DNA from: Myxococcales bacterium
GTDB lineage: Bacteria; Myxococcota_A; Polyangia; Polyangiales; Polyangiaceae
DNA: 64,000 nt
Assembly: GCA_016794345.1 (NCBI GenBank)
Contig: JAEUKE010000117.1
Coordinates: 124,001 to 188,000 of the forward strand
Reading direction: 5' to 3'
Below are positions 52,994 to 62,195 of this stretch, piece after piece. Both the position numbers and the translations under genes were made by a program. Positions within the stretch are counted from its first letter, which is position 1; every line of letters starts with the position of its first letter. The notes beneath the pieces were generated by a model. That model was not told the DNA's origin. It did no database searches and saw only the letters and a list, made by a program, of their open reading frames with translations.

Positions 52994-53701
52994 ATGGCCT
53001 CTCGCCTGACCTGCTTCGCCCTCCTCCTCGCCGCGTGTGGCGCGTCCCAGACCGAGCCGGTGCCCGCGACGGACAGCGGCCCGACGTCGGACGGGGACAA
53101 GCCGTCTTCCGGGATCGCGGTCGAAGCGGAGATCGGCGCCATGAACGAGGGCGCGGTGCTCGACACCTTCCGCAAGTCCCAGAGCGCGCTGATGGGCTGC
53201 TTCCAGAAGGGCGCGGGGCGCGTGCGGTTCCTCGGCGGCAAGGTGCGCTTCCACCTCCGGATCGATCAGTCGGGCAAAGCCAAGTCGGCCCACCTGATGC
53301 AGTCCACGCTCGGCGATCGCGAGACGGAGAGCTGCATGCTCGGCGTCTTGCGCGGCCAGGGCTGGCCTTCGCCCCAGGGCGGCAAGGAAGGCATCGCCGA
53401 GACCGAGTTCGACTTCGAGCCCGCGACCGACGTGCGCGCGCCCATCGAGTGGGATCCCGCCGACGCCGGGAAGAACGTGGCGAAGGCCAAGGCCGCGCTC
53501 GAGCAGTGCCGGCGCGACGCCAACGCGGGCCCCATCACCGCCACGCTCTACGTCGACACCGACGGCTCCGTCCTGTCGGTAGGCGTGTCGGGGGAGAACG
53601 CCGCGACGGAAGAGGCAGCGAGCTGCGTCGTCAGCGCGCTCTCGGCGGTGAAGCTGAGCTCACCCGGCTCGTACCCGGCCAAGCTGACGCTCGGGCGCTG
53701 A
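52994..53701 (+). CDS. Lipoprotein with two AgmX/TonB-C-like modules
   Basis: A 235-residue lipoprotein precursor (LAAC, Cys14-15 region). After a Thr/Ser/Pro linker, two copies of a TonB-C/AgmX-like beta-alpha-beta unit appear: GKVRFHLRIDQSGKAKSAHLMQSTLGD with SCMLGVLRGQGWPSP, and ITATLYVDTDGSVLSVGVSGE with SCVVSALSAVKLSSP. AgmX/PglI C-terminal modules occur in myxobacterial gliding and envelope proteins. No transport partner is nearby, so the role is unknown. The ATG at 52994 is chosen because it opens the signal peptide. Confidence 0.72.
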   Translation: MASRLTCFALLLAACGASQTEPVPATDSGPTSDGDKPSSGIAVEAEIGAMNEGAVLDTFRKSQSALMGCFQKGAGRVRFLGGKVRFHLRIDQSGKAKSAHLMQSTLGDRETESCMLGVLRGQGWPSPQGGKEGIAETEFDFEPATDVRAPIEWDPADAGKNVAKAKAALEQCRRDANAGPITATLYVDTDGSVLSVGVSGENAATEEAASCVVSALSAVKLSSPGSYPAKLTLGR

Positions 53702-53748
53702 CGTCTGGGCTAAGAACTTCGTTTCCACGGGACTGCGGAAGTCAGCGC
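53695..53748. terminator. Inverted repeat between converging genes
   Basis: GCGCTGAC and GTCAGCGC, about 38 bases apart, span the converging stops of the AgmX-like lipoprotein and the MerR/B12 regulator. The loop is long, so a terminator role is only possible. Confidence 0.3.
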
Positions 53749-54635
53749 GCCAGCGCCTCCGCAAACGACGCGAGGTTCTGCATCCCGTCGCAGAACGCCG
53801 CGTACCGGAGCTTCGATCTCACCTCGGGCCCGAGCGCGCGGCCCCCGACCGCCAGCGCGCCGCCGACCCGACGAGCAGCGGCCTCGACGCCGTTGACCGC
53901 CTCGACGAGCGCGCCTTCCTCCTCGAAGTGGCCCACCGTCAGCCACACGAGCTTCGGCTTCATCTCGCGGATCGCCGCCTCGATCGTGTGAGGGGGGAGC
54001 GACGCGCCGAGCGACCGCGCGTCCAGCCCTTGGTGGCAGAGCGTCGCCTCCGCCATCAACGTGGGGAGCGTGTAGGGGTCGCCGCTCAGCGTGCCCCCGA
54101 CCGCGCGCGGGGCACGCCTGCCGGGGCGTGGAGCCAGACGCGCGAGATCGGCCAGGGCGCGCCCGATCAGCTCACACGCGCGACGCTCTTCGTAGATCTC
54201 GACGGACCCGCCAGCCCACCCCTCGCCGAGATCGGCCAAGGCCGGCGCGATGAAACAATCGCAGATTTCGCCGACCGAGACCCCCGAGGCGAAGAGGGAC
54301 GACAGGAGCTCGGTCACCGCGTGTGCGTCCCCTCCGACGAGCAGGCGCATGAGCCGCCCGCGGAGCTGAGGGTCGCTCGGCGTCCGGCCGAGGGGCAAGA
54401 GGCCGAGCTCCTCGGGGGCGACGACACGATGCCCGTGTGCTCTCGCAAACGACACGACGGCCGACGTGTGGATGCGGCGGTGGCCCCCCGCCGTGCGCTC
54501 GACCGAGAGGTGGCCGGCGTCACACCATCGCTTGAGCGAGGACTCGCTGACGCCGAGCGCGCGGGCCACGGAGGCCGGGGAGTGCCCGCCGCGAGCCCCC
54601 CTGCTGGACGTTTTGGTCGATTCCTCGCGCACCAT
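53742..54635 (-). CDS. MerR-type HTH / B12-binding-like regulator with lost cobalamin ligands
   Basis: A 297-residue transcription factor of the CarA/CarH/LitR layout. The MerR-like HTH is at about 18-65 (SVARALGVSESSLKRWCDAGHL, then ERTAGGHRRIH). The helical B12-cap domain (about 88-175) and Rossmann-like B12 domain (about 178-297) follow. In light sensors of this family, Wx9EH and DxHxxG hold cobalamin; here they read Trp140-x9-Glu150-Arg151 and DPYTLP, so both histidines are gone and cobalamin is unlikely to bind. It is divergent from the UbiB-like kinase gene, its probable target. The start could be the ATG at 54635 or nearby GTGs (54641, 54632), all close to an AGGTGG. Confidence 0.85.
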   Translation of the reverse strand: MVREESTKTSSRGARGGHSPASVARALGVSESSLKRWCDAGHLSVERTAGGHRRIHTSAVVSFARAHGHRVVAPEELGLLPLGRTPSDPQLRGRLMRLLVGGDAHAVTELLSSLFASGVSVGEICDCFIAPALADLGEGWAGGSVEIYEERRACELIGRALADLARLAPRPGRRAPRAVGGTLSGDPYTLPTLMAEATLCHQGLDARSLGASLPPHTIEAAIREMKPKLVWLTVGHFEEEGALVEAVNGVEAAARRVGGALAVGGRALGPEVRSKLRYAAFCDGMQNLASFAEALAR

Positions 54636-54690
54636 GCCCACCTGACAATATCAATTTGCGGGAACCTGTCACGAGCGCTACGACTAGAAA

Positions 54691-54707
54691 GAACGTTTTG
54701 AACGTTT
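54691..54707. promoter_or_regulatory. Candidate operator: direct repeat GAACGTTT in the MerR/UbiB-like divergent promoter
   Basis: GAACGTTT occurs twice with a 9-base period in AT-rich sequence 15 bases before the UbiB-like gene start; each copy contains the palindrome AACGTT. It is the only such repeat in this 86-base divergent gap, a good place for the MerR/B12-type regulator to bind. No biochemical evidence; promoter boxes are not certain. Confidence 0.4.
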
Positions 54708-54721
54708 CTGAAGAGGACACC

Positions 54722-56092
54722 ATGTGGTCTCGTTCCCGAGAAGTCTTGTCGCTCGCCGCCGGGGTAGCGGGTCACGAGCTCGCCCGCTCGATGCGCGCGA
54801 AGCTGACGTGGTCGACCGAGCAGCTCGCCAAGGTGGATGTCGCGGCGCGGGTCGCGCAGGCGACGCTCCTGGCCGAGAGCCTCGGGCGGCTCAAGGGCGC
54901 CTTCATGAAGGCCGGCCAGCTGCTCTCGATCGACGCGAGCGACATCCTGCCGCCCGAGGCGCAGCGGGTGCTCGCCTCGCTACAGGGAGAGGCGGAGCCG
55001 GTTCCATTCTCGGAGGTGCGCGCGGTGCTCTCCGAAGACCTGGGAGAGGACAAGGTGGCGATGCTCGAGGCTCTCGAGGAACGCGCCGCCGCCTGCGCGA
55101 GCATCGGCCAGGTCCATCGAGCCGTGGTCCACGGCATCCCGGTCGCGCTGAAGGTCCAGCACCGAGGGATCCGCGAGACGATCGACGCCGACCTGGAGCT
55201 CGTCCACAAGGTCGCGAAGGGCTGGCTCTCGGTCAGCCGGCGACCGATCGATCTCCGGGCGACCTTCGAGGAGCTCTCGCGGATCCTCCACCTCGAGGCC
55301 GACTACGAGCGCGAGCGGATCTTCCTGGAGCGGTTCGGCGAGCTGCTCGGAGAGGACCCTCGCTTCGTCGTCCCGCAGTCCTTCCCGATGCTCAGCTCGA
55401 GCCGCGTGCTCACGATGACCTGGGAGGACGGCGTCACGCTCGGGGCGTGGGCGAGGCGATCGCCCCCACGCGAGGAGAGGCAGCGCCTCGCGACCTCCCT
55501 CCTGGACCTCTACTGCAAGGAGTTCTTCGAGTGGGGCCTCGTGCAGACCGATCCGAACTTCGGCAACTTCCTGATCCGCGACGGTGCGCGGGAGATCGTC
55601 CTCCTCGATTTCGGCGCGACCATCGTCTACGACCCGGCCTTCCGCGGTCGCTACGTCGAGCTCCTCCGGGCGATGTCGGGCGGAAGCGAGGCGGAGATGG
55701 TCGCAGCCGGGATCGCCAACGGGCTGCTCGACGCGCGGGAGGACGCCGACACCCGGTCGCTCTTCGCGTCGATGATGCGCGTCTCGCTCGAGCCGTTTCA
55801 GGCCGCACGCCAGCCGTTTTCGTTCGCAGACGCGGACTACGCCGCACGCTCCCGCGACGTCGTGCTCCACTTCACCGAGCGGCTGCGGTTCTCGCCGCCG
55901 CCGCGCGATCTCCTGTTCTTGCACCGCAAGCTCGGAGGCCTGTTCCAGCTCCTGAAGCGGCTGGACGTCACGCTCGATCTATCGCCGTACTGGGAGAAGA
56001 TGGTCGTCGGCGGTCGTCAGCTGGGCGCGAGCAGCTCGGCCGCGGCGAGCCCGCTCGTGAACGCGTCCTCCACCCGGTCGCCCAGACAGTAG
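54722..56092 (+). CDS. ABC1/ADCK/UbiB-family atypical kinase
   Basis: A 456-residue protein of the UbiB/ADCK family, ATPase-like kinases linked to quinone and lipid metabolism. Family motifs: KxGQ (Lys63-Gln66, FMKAGQ), SIGQVHRA with the Ala-rich loop, VALKV (Lys144), QTDPNFGN (275-282, Phe where most have Pro) and DFG (296-298). There is no C-terminal membrane helix pair like UbiB, so it is nearer the soluble ADCK-type members. The ATG at 54722 has GAGGA 5 bases upstream. Its last 76 bases overlap the converging flavoprotein gene. Probably controlled by the MerR/B12-type regulator next to it. Confidence 0.9.
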   Translation: MWSRSREVLSLAAGVAGHELARSMRAKLTWSTEQLAKVDVAARVAQATLLAESLGRLKGAFMKAGQLLSIDASDILPPEAQRVLASLQGEAEPVPFSEVRAVLSEDLGEDKVAMLEALEERAAACASIGQVHRAVVHGIPVALKVQHRGIRETIDADLELVHKVAKGWLSVSRRPIDLRATFEELSRILHLEADYERERIFLERFGELLGEDPRFVVPQSFPMLSSSRVLTMTWEDGVTLGAWARRSPPREERQRLATSLLDLYCKEFFEWGLVQTDPNFGNFLIRDGAREIVLLDFGATIVYDPAFRGRYVELLRAMSGGSEAEMVAAGIANGLLDAREDADTRSLFASMMRVSLEPFQAARQPFSFADADYAARSRDVVLHFTERLRFSPPPRDLLFLHRKLGGLFQLLKRLDVTLDLSPYWEKMVVGGRQLGASSSAAASPLVNASSTRSPRQ

Positions 56093-56958
56093 TCACCCGC
56101 GAGCACGAGACGCCGCTCGAGCACGTCGATGGCCGGGCTGCCCGCGGGCTTCGTCGTCCGGGCGAAGCGCCAGCGATGGGCCACCGCGGTGACCACGCGC
56201 TTCGCGCCCACGATCTCGAGCAACGGCGGAACGAGCTGCGTCGCGACCTCGTCTTGCGAGCGCTCGAGGTGGCGCGCGCTGAACCCTGGGTCGGCGTGCC
56301 CGACCCAACGCTGGCGCGGTACGCCGTCGTTCTGGCGACAGAGCCACGAGAAGGGCGCGGCGCTCCGCACGGTCCAGGGTGGCTCCGCCGAGCCCTCGAC
56401 CTCTGCCATCAGAGCCCAACAGGGGGCCACCTCGACCGCCAAGAGCCGCTCGGGGACAGGCAGGTCCGAGGCGACGAGGAGGTCACGCGCTTGCGGCGCC
56501 GGGATCGCGACGACGACGCGCGACGCCGGGAGCCGCTCCCCTCCCTCGAGCTCGACCTGCCACGTCCGCCCGTCCCGCTCGAGCTTCGTCACCCGCGCGC
56601 CGAGTCGGATCTCCAGCCCGAGCGACAGGGCCTGCGGCACGGCGCGCATCGTCGGCGTCCCCGCCCACCGGGCCTCGCCGTTCGGCGCACGCTCCTTGAC
56701 GAAGGGCGCGACCACCCCGCGCGCGGCGAGCTCTTCGACGACGCACGCGAGCTCGGGCGACCGAGCGGTGAAGTACTGCGCGCCGTGATCGAAGGTCGCG
56801 CCGTCGTCCATGCGCCGCGTCGACATTCGCCCTCCCACGGCGCGGCCCTTGTCCAGCAACGTGACCCGCTCGCCGCGCGACGAGAGCGCCCGCGCGCAGG
56901 TGAGCCCGGCCATGCCGGCTCCGATGACGACGACTCCTTGCGGAGGCGTCGTCAGCAC
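56017..56958 (-). CDS. Renalase/amine-oxidase-like FAD flavoprotein
   Basis: A 313-residue NAD(P)/FAD-dependent oxidoreductase. The Rossmann GxGxxG is GAGMAG (13-18) with VTLLDKGRAVGGRM next, the typical renalase-type second motif. DHGAQYFTAR (about 58-67) and the C-terminal LVLAGDYCLGDRVEDAFTSGLAAAE FAD-binding signature fit the family. Substrate unknown; bacterial renalase-like enzymes oxidise reduced nicotinamide forms. The GTG start lies within the last codons of the 53-aa membrane protein gene (7-base overlap), so they are coupled. Converges on, and overlaps, the UbiB-like gene. Confidence 0.88.
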   Translation of the reverse strand: MLTTPPQGVVVIGAGMAGLTCARALSSRGERVTLLDKGRAVGGRMSTRRMDDGATFDHGAQYFTARSPELACVVEELAARGVVAPFVKERAPNGEARWAGTPTMRAVPQALSLGLEIRLGARVTKLERDGRTWQVELEGGERLPASRVVVAIPAPQARDLLVASDLPVPERLLAVEVAPCWALMAEVEGSAEPPWTVRSAAPFSWLCRQNDGVPRQRWVGHADPGFSARHLERSQDEVATQLVPPLLEIVGAKRVVTAVAHRWRFARTTKPAGSPAIDVLERRLVLAGDYCLGDRVEDAFTSGLAAAELLAPS

Positions 56959-57113
56959 GCGCTCATGACGAGCAGCGTCAGGATGCCGAGGAACGCGATG
57001 AACGCGAAGAAGACGAGGACGAGCTTACCCAGGTAGGGGCGGAGGAACTTCCACGCGTACTCCCTCAAGAGGCGCCAAACCAGCTTGAGGATTTCTCGGA
57101 TCGGGCGGTTCAT
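56952..57113 (-). CDS. 53-residue membrane protein (too short for ordinary gene calls)
   Basis: An AAGGAG ribosome site lies 5 bases before the ATG at 57113. The product starts MNRPIREILKLVWRLLREY: a basic amphipathic helix, then a membrane helix (about 31-50, LVLVFFAFIAFLGILTLLVM), ending SAC. Its TGA overlaps the flavoprotein start (GTGCTGA), so it should be translated with it. No family recognised; a small helper or regulator of the flavoprotein is possible, by context only. Confidence 0.75.
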   Translation of the reverse strand: MNRPIREILKLVWRLLREYAWKFLRPYLGKLVLVFFAFIAFLGILTLLVMSAC

Positions 57114-57118
57114 CGGGG

Positions 57119-57124
57119 CTCCTT
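57119..57124 (-). promoter_or_regulatory. Ribosome-binding site of the 53-aa membrane protein
   Basis: AAGGAG on the minus strand, 5 bases before the ATG at 57113. It is among the best ribosome sites in the window and is the main evidence that the small ORF is a gene. Confidence 0.75.
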
Positions 57125-57208
57125 CGTCGCTCGGTCAAACGTAGCAACGCTCTCGCGTTTGGCGAGCCCAGAAAAACGGGCGACAGGCGGGGGCTTTCGC
57201 GACGGGGC

Positions 57209-58351
<1,143 letters not shown>

Positions 58352-58432
58352 CGTTGCCCCTCGATTCGCACGCGTCGCCCCCGCGAGCAAGCGCCTTCGC
58401 GCGCTTCCGAAACGAGCTATAAGAGCCCTACC

Positions 58433-59986
58433 GTGGGCCTCGGGCGTCGCGCCGCGTTTTTTTCCATCGTCCTCGCCGGCGCGGGCGCGTGCTCGACCGC
58501 GCGCGAGCCGGGGACCGAGGCCCACGTCGCGCCCGCCGACACCGGAGCCGCACCACGGGCGGCAGCGGCGAGCGCGTCTGCGCCGTCATCCTTGCCCCCG
58601 CTGGCGTCCGCCGCGCCGGCCGCTTCGGCGAGCGCTTCGGCCACGCCCGCCGCGGAGCAAGGCCCTCCGGGCGACCGCATCTACGCCAAAGCACGTTTCG
58701 TCTGGATCCAGCCCGCTCCCCGGGGGAGCCGCGGGTGGATCGGCTATCTGACCCTGGGCGGCTCGGTCAGGCTCAAGAACGGCAGCGCCACGGAGGCCAA
58801 GACCATCGGTCCCGGCTGCGAGGCCTGGTACGCCGTGGAGCCCGCCGGGTACGTCTGCCTCGGCCCGGAGACGACGCTCGACCCGAACGACCCCACCTTC
58901 GTCGCGCTGAAGACCCACAAGGGCAACACCGACGATCCCTTCCCCTATCGGTACGGGGAATCGCTCGGCACGCCGCGTTACGAGAAGGCGCCGGATGCGG
59001 CGGCGCAACGCGAGCGCGAGTGGGATCTGGAGCAACACCTGGCGGAGCTCTCGACGTTGGGCGTCGACACCACACCCGCCAACCGCCCGCTGCCGGATCT
59101 GCCGACGTTCACCCCGCTCGTTCGCGAGGCCCGCTCGAGCGTCGCGCGCGGCTCGACGGTCGCTTGGAGCGCCGAATACGACGCGTTCGGCCGGACGTGG
59201 CTCTACACGAGCGACCACGCCCTCGTCCCGAAGGACCGCGTGGTCCCCTACCCCAAGCGGACGTTCCAGGGCGTCCACCTCGACGAACACGTCACGCTGC
59301 CGCTGGCGTTCTTCCGCAAGAAGGACCGCCCCCAGTACCGGCGCGACGGAGACGCGTTCGTCGCGACGGACAAGTCGTTCGCGCGGCTCTCGTACGTCAT
59401 GCTCACCGGGGTCGAGCAGAAGAGCGGCGCCGACGTCTTCCTCGAGACGAAGGAGGCCGGCGTCTGGGTGAAGGCGGAGGACGCCGCGGTCGCGTCGGCC
59501 CGCGGACCGGTGCCCTACCGGGACAGCGAGAGGTCCGAGCGCCGCACCTGGATCGACGTGTCGGTGCTCGGCGGCACGCTCGTCGCGTACGAAGGCGAGA
59601 GGCCGGTGTTCGCGACGCTCATCTCACCCGGTCGCGGCGGGATCCCCTTCCCGGGCCGCGATCCGATCTCCACCGCGTCGACCCCGACCGGCGGCTTCCG
59701 CGTGGACGGCAAGTTCCGAACGGCGACGATGGTGTCGAGCACCGACTCGAGCATCGTCCACTCGGAGGTGCAGTTCGTGCAGAACTTCCACGGCCCCCAC
59801 GCCCTGCACGGCGCCTACTGGCACGACGCGTGGGGGGAGCCGAAGAGCGGCGGCTGCGTCAACCTCTCGCCCGCCGACTCGAAGTGGCTCTTCGACTGGA
59901 CGGAGCCCAGGCTTCCTGTCGACTGGCACGGCGTCCGCTCGGTGGAGGAGCTCGGCCCGCCTACTCGCGTGATGGTGCGCCCCTGA
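58433..59986 (+). CDS. L,D-transpeptidase-family (YkuD) lipoprotein
   Basis: A 517-residue lipoprotein precursor (AGAC lipobox near 20) with an Ala/Ser/Pro linker (about 25-80). The C-terminal part has the YkuD active-site pattern: HGAYWHDAWGEPKSGGCVNLSPAD, with catalytic Cys in SGGCVN and the upstream His. Such enzymes form 3-3 crosslinks in peptidoglycan or attach proteins to it. The central 300 residues (SH3-like strands such as YLTLGGSVRLKNG and RTWLYTSDHALVP) are not a known accessory I can name. The start is GTG at 58433 with GAG-type weak ribosome site. The 3' end overlaps the MscS gene by 26 bases. Confidence 0.87.
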   Translation: MGLGRRAAFFSIVLAGAGACSTAREPGTEAHVAPADTGAAPRAAAASASAPSSLPPLASAAPAASASASATPAAEQGPPGDRIYAKARFVWIQPAPRGSRGWIGYLTLGGSVRLKNGSATEAKTIGPGCEAWYAVEPAGYVCLGPETTLDPNDPTFVALKTHKGNTDDPFPYRYGESLGTPRYEKAPDAAAQREREWDLEQHLAELSTLGVDTTPANRPLPDLPTFTPLVREARSSVARGSTVAWSAEYDAFGRTWLYTSDHALVPKDRVVPYPKRTFQGVHLDEHVTLPLAFFRKKDRPQYRRDGDAFVATDKSFARLSYVMLTGVEQKSGADVFLETKEAGVWVKAEDAAVASARGPVPYRDSERSERRTWIDVSVLGGTLVAYEGERPVFATLISPGRGGIPFPGRDPISTASTPTGGFRVDGKFRTATMVSSTDSSIVHSEVQFVQNFHGPHALHGAYWHDAWGEPKSGGCVNLSPADSKWLFDWTEPRLPVDWHGVRSVEELGPPTRVMVRP

Positions 59987-60902
59987 CCGGCTTCGCCCCT
60001 TCGCGGAGCGCGGGCTTGCCCTCGACCGCGTGGTCGAACCGTCGCGTCGTCGGGTAGGCCAGATCGACATCGGGCAGCTTCGCGAAGGCGTCGAGGATCG
60101 CCTCCCACATCTGGCTGCCCGACACGCGCCGATTCCGGGGACGGCAGAGGTAGCGCATGGTCAACCGAACGCCCTCCGGCGCGGTGTCGACCCAGACGAC
60201 GGGGGTGATGCGCGAGTACTGGATGCCGAGGAACTCGCTCGGCTGGGCGAAGTCGGCGTCTTCGATCTTCTCGGCTCTCTCCGCCAGCACGCCCTCGAGC
60301 ACGGTCTTGGCCGCGCGCCAGTCGCTCTCGAACGTCACGGTGACCGCGATCTCGTTCCAGATGAACGGGAAGCCATGGTCGTAGCCGGCGATCGAATGTT
60401 TGAAGACCCAACCATTGGGGATCTGGATCACCCGGCCGGTGCTCTGATCGGCGTTCACCCAGTTGCCGATCTCGAGCAGCGCGAAGCTGAGCGGTCGAAC
60501 GTCGACCACGTCCCCCGCGTGATCGCCGATCTGGATGCGATCCCCGACGCGGAACGGCCGGCTCATGACCACGTAGACCCAGCCCGCGAGGTTCTCGAGC
60601 GGATCCTGCAGGGCGACCGCGATGCCGGCGGTGAGGAGGCCCAGCCAGGTCCCGATCCCCTCGGCTCCCTTGAACCACACGCGCACGAGGATGACGCCGC
60701 CGGTGAGCATCAAGAACACGCGCGCGGCGCGGCTCACCCGAAAGCGCGTGAGCGGCTCCTCGAAGCGGCTGCCGGCGATGCGCGCGACGAGCCGGCGGAG
60801 CGTGAAGTAGCCGCCGAGCACGAGCACGGTGGCGAGCGCCTTCTTCACGAGGTCGGCCGAGACCCCGAGCGCGTCGCCGATCACCGCGGAGATCCAGTCC
60901 AT
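59961..60902 (-). CDS. MscS-family mechanosensitive channel
   Basis: A 313-residue channel of the small-conductance family, which opens under membrane tension to release solutes. Two to three N-terminal helices (about 20-40, 62-78 and 84-110) precede the beta domain. The pore helix reads GLLTAGIAVALQDPLENLAGWVYV; PFRVGDRIQIGDHAGDVVDVRPLSFALLE and VIQIPNGWVF are the classic MscS beta-domain motifs. Its ATG follows the aminotransferase stop by 12 bases, so they are cotranscribed. The C-terminus overlaps the converging transpeptidase gene. Confidence 0.93.
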   Translation of the reverse strand: MDWISAVIGDALGVSADLVKKALATVLVLGGYFTLRRLVARIAGSRFEEPLTRFRVSRAARVFLMLTGGVILVRVWFKGAEGIGTWLGLLTAGIAVALQDPLENLAGWVYVVMSRPFRVGDRIQIGDHAGDVVDVRPLSFALLEIGNWVNADQSTGRVIQIPNGWVFKHSIAGYDHGFPFIWNEIAVTVTFESDWRAAKTVLEGVLAERAEKIEDADFAQPSEFLGIQYSRITPVVWVDTAPEGVRLTMRYLCRPRNRRVSGSQMWEAILDAFAKLPDVDLAYPTTRRFDHAVEGKPALREGAKPVRGAPSRE

Positions 60903-60914
60903 CCGGTCTTCGTT

Positions 60915-62129
60915 TTATCCCAAGACCCGGTGGACGAGCGCGGCCAAGCGATTCGTTCCCTCACGGAAGACGTCCGGAGGCGAGATGAGGCTGAGGACCA
61001 GCGTTCCTCCGTCGTGGAGGTCGAAGAAGTAGCCGGGCTGGACCAGGACGCCGTGCTCGAGCGCGAGGCGCAGCACCCAAGTTTCCTCCTCGAGCACCCG
61101 CGGCACCTGCACGAGCGCCGTCCACCCGCCGTGGGACGCGGGGCGCCGCAGGACGGGAGTCCGCTCGACAATCTCGTCGAGCGTCGCGAGGTTCTCGTCG
61201 ACGCGCCCGCGCAGCTCCGCCTGGATCGCCGGGCGCGCCGCGAAGATGGCTGGCAGCGCGGCCTGGACCGGTGTCGACACAGATAGATACGTGTCGGCGA
61301 TCACCTCGAGCCGCTCGAGCGCCGCGCCCACCGCCGGATCCGGCCCACAGACGACAGTCCAGCCGAGCTTGAGCTGGGGCGAGCAGCAGGACTTCGAGAG
61401 CCCGCCGAGGACCAGCGTGAGCGCCGCGCGCGGGCCGACGAAGCTCGCGCGGAGCCCCGCCGGGATCGGCGCGCGGACGAAGTCGAGGAAGACCTCGTCC
61501 GAGACGACGGCGAGGCCGCGTGCGGCGGCGATCTCGTCGATGTGCGCCGCGTCGTCCTCGCGGACGAGCGTGCCGGTCGGGTTGTTCGGGTGCACGACGA
61601 CGATGGCCCGCGTCGTCGGGCCGATCCTGCGCTCGAGCTCGGCCACGTCCACCCGGAACCCCTCCTCGGGCAGGAGCGGGTACGGCGCCGCGCGGACGCC
61701 CTCGAGGCGCGCGAGGTAGTCGAACAGCGGATAGGAGGGCGTGGGGACGAGCACCTCGTCGCCGGGATCGGCGAGGAGCTTGAAGCACCAGGCATACGCC
61801 TCCGACGTGCTCGCCGAGATGGCGATGCGCGCGCTCGTGACGTCGTAGCCGTCCACGCGATAAAGGCTCGCGATCGCCTCGCGCGCGGAGGGCAGCCCGA
61901 GGGCGGCTGGCTCGTATCGCGCGCCGGCGTCGTCGGCAAGGAGCGGCACGAGCTTCGCGGGCTGGGCGAGCCCCACAACCGTAGGGTTCGTCTCGGTCAG
62001 ATCGAGGACCGGACCGCGCGCGCGCGCTTCGGCGAACGCGCGGGACACAACCCCCGGCTCGAGGTGCCAGTCGGTGCGCCTCGAAAAGGCCGGTGACCCG
62101 AGCGAATTTGCCCTGCTCCTCTCGTCCAC
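60915..62129 (-). CDS. PLP-dependent class I/II aminotransferase
   Basis: A 404-residue fold-type I aminotransferase. HPNNPTG (180-186) and the PLP Lys246 in GGLSKSCCSPQLKLGW are intact, as are SASTSEAYAW near 105-114 and SDEVFLDF near 210-217. Members move amino groups between amino and keto acids; which pair cannot be told. The GTG at 62129 has GGAG 8 bases upstream; the longer open frame runs back through other genes. It is first in a two-gene unit with MscS and divergent from the membrane-protein gene 66 bases away. Confidence 0.93.
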   Translation of the reverse strand: MDERSRANSLGSPAFSRRTDWHLEPGVVSRAFAEARARGPVLDLTETNPTVVGLAQPAKLVPLLADDAGARYEPAALGLPSAREAIASLYRVDGYDVTSARIAISASTSEAYAWCFKLLADPGDEVLVPTPSYPLFDYLARLEGVRAAPYPLLPEEGFRVDVAELERRIGPTTRAIVVVHPNNPTGTLVREDDAAHIDEIAAARGLAVVSDEVFLDFVRAPIPAGLRASFVGPRAALTLVLGGLSKSCCSPQLKLGWTVVCGPDPAVGAALERLEVIADTYLSVSTPVQAALPAIFAARPAIQAELRGRVDENLATLDEIVERTPVLRRPASHGGWTALVQVPRVLEEETWVLRLALEHGVLVQPGYFFDLHDGGTLVLSLISPPDVFREGTNRLAALVHRVLG

Positions 62130-62195
62130 GCGATCCGCTCCTGTCCAGCGAGTAGACTGACCCCTGCCGGGACAGCGCCGGCACCATACCGCCGC

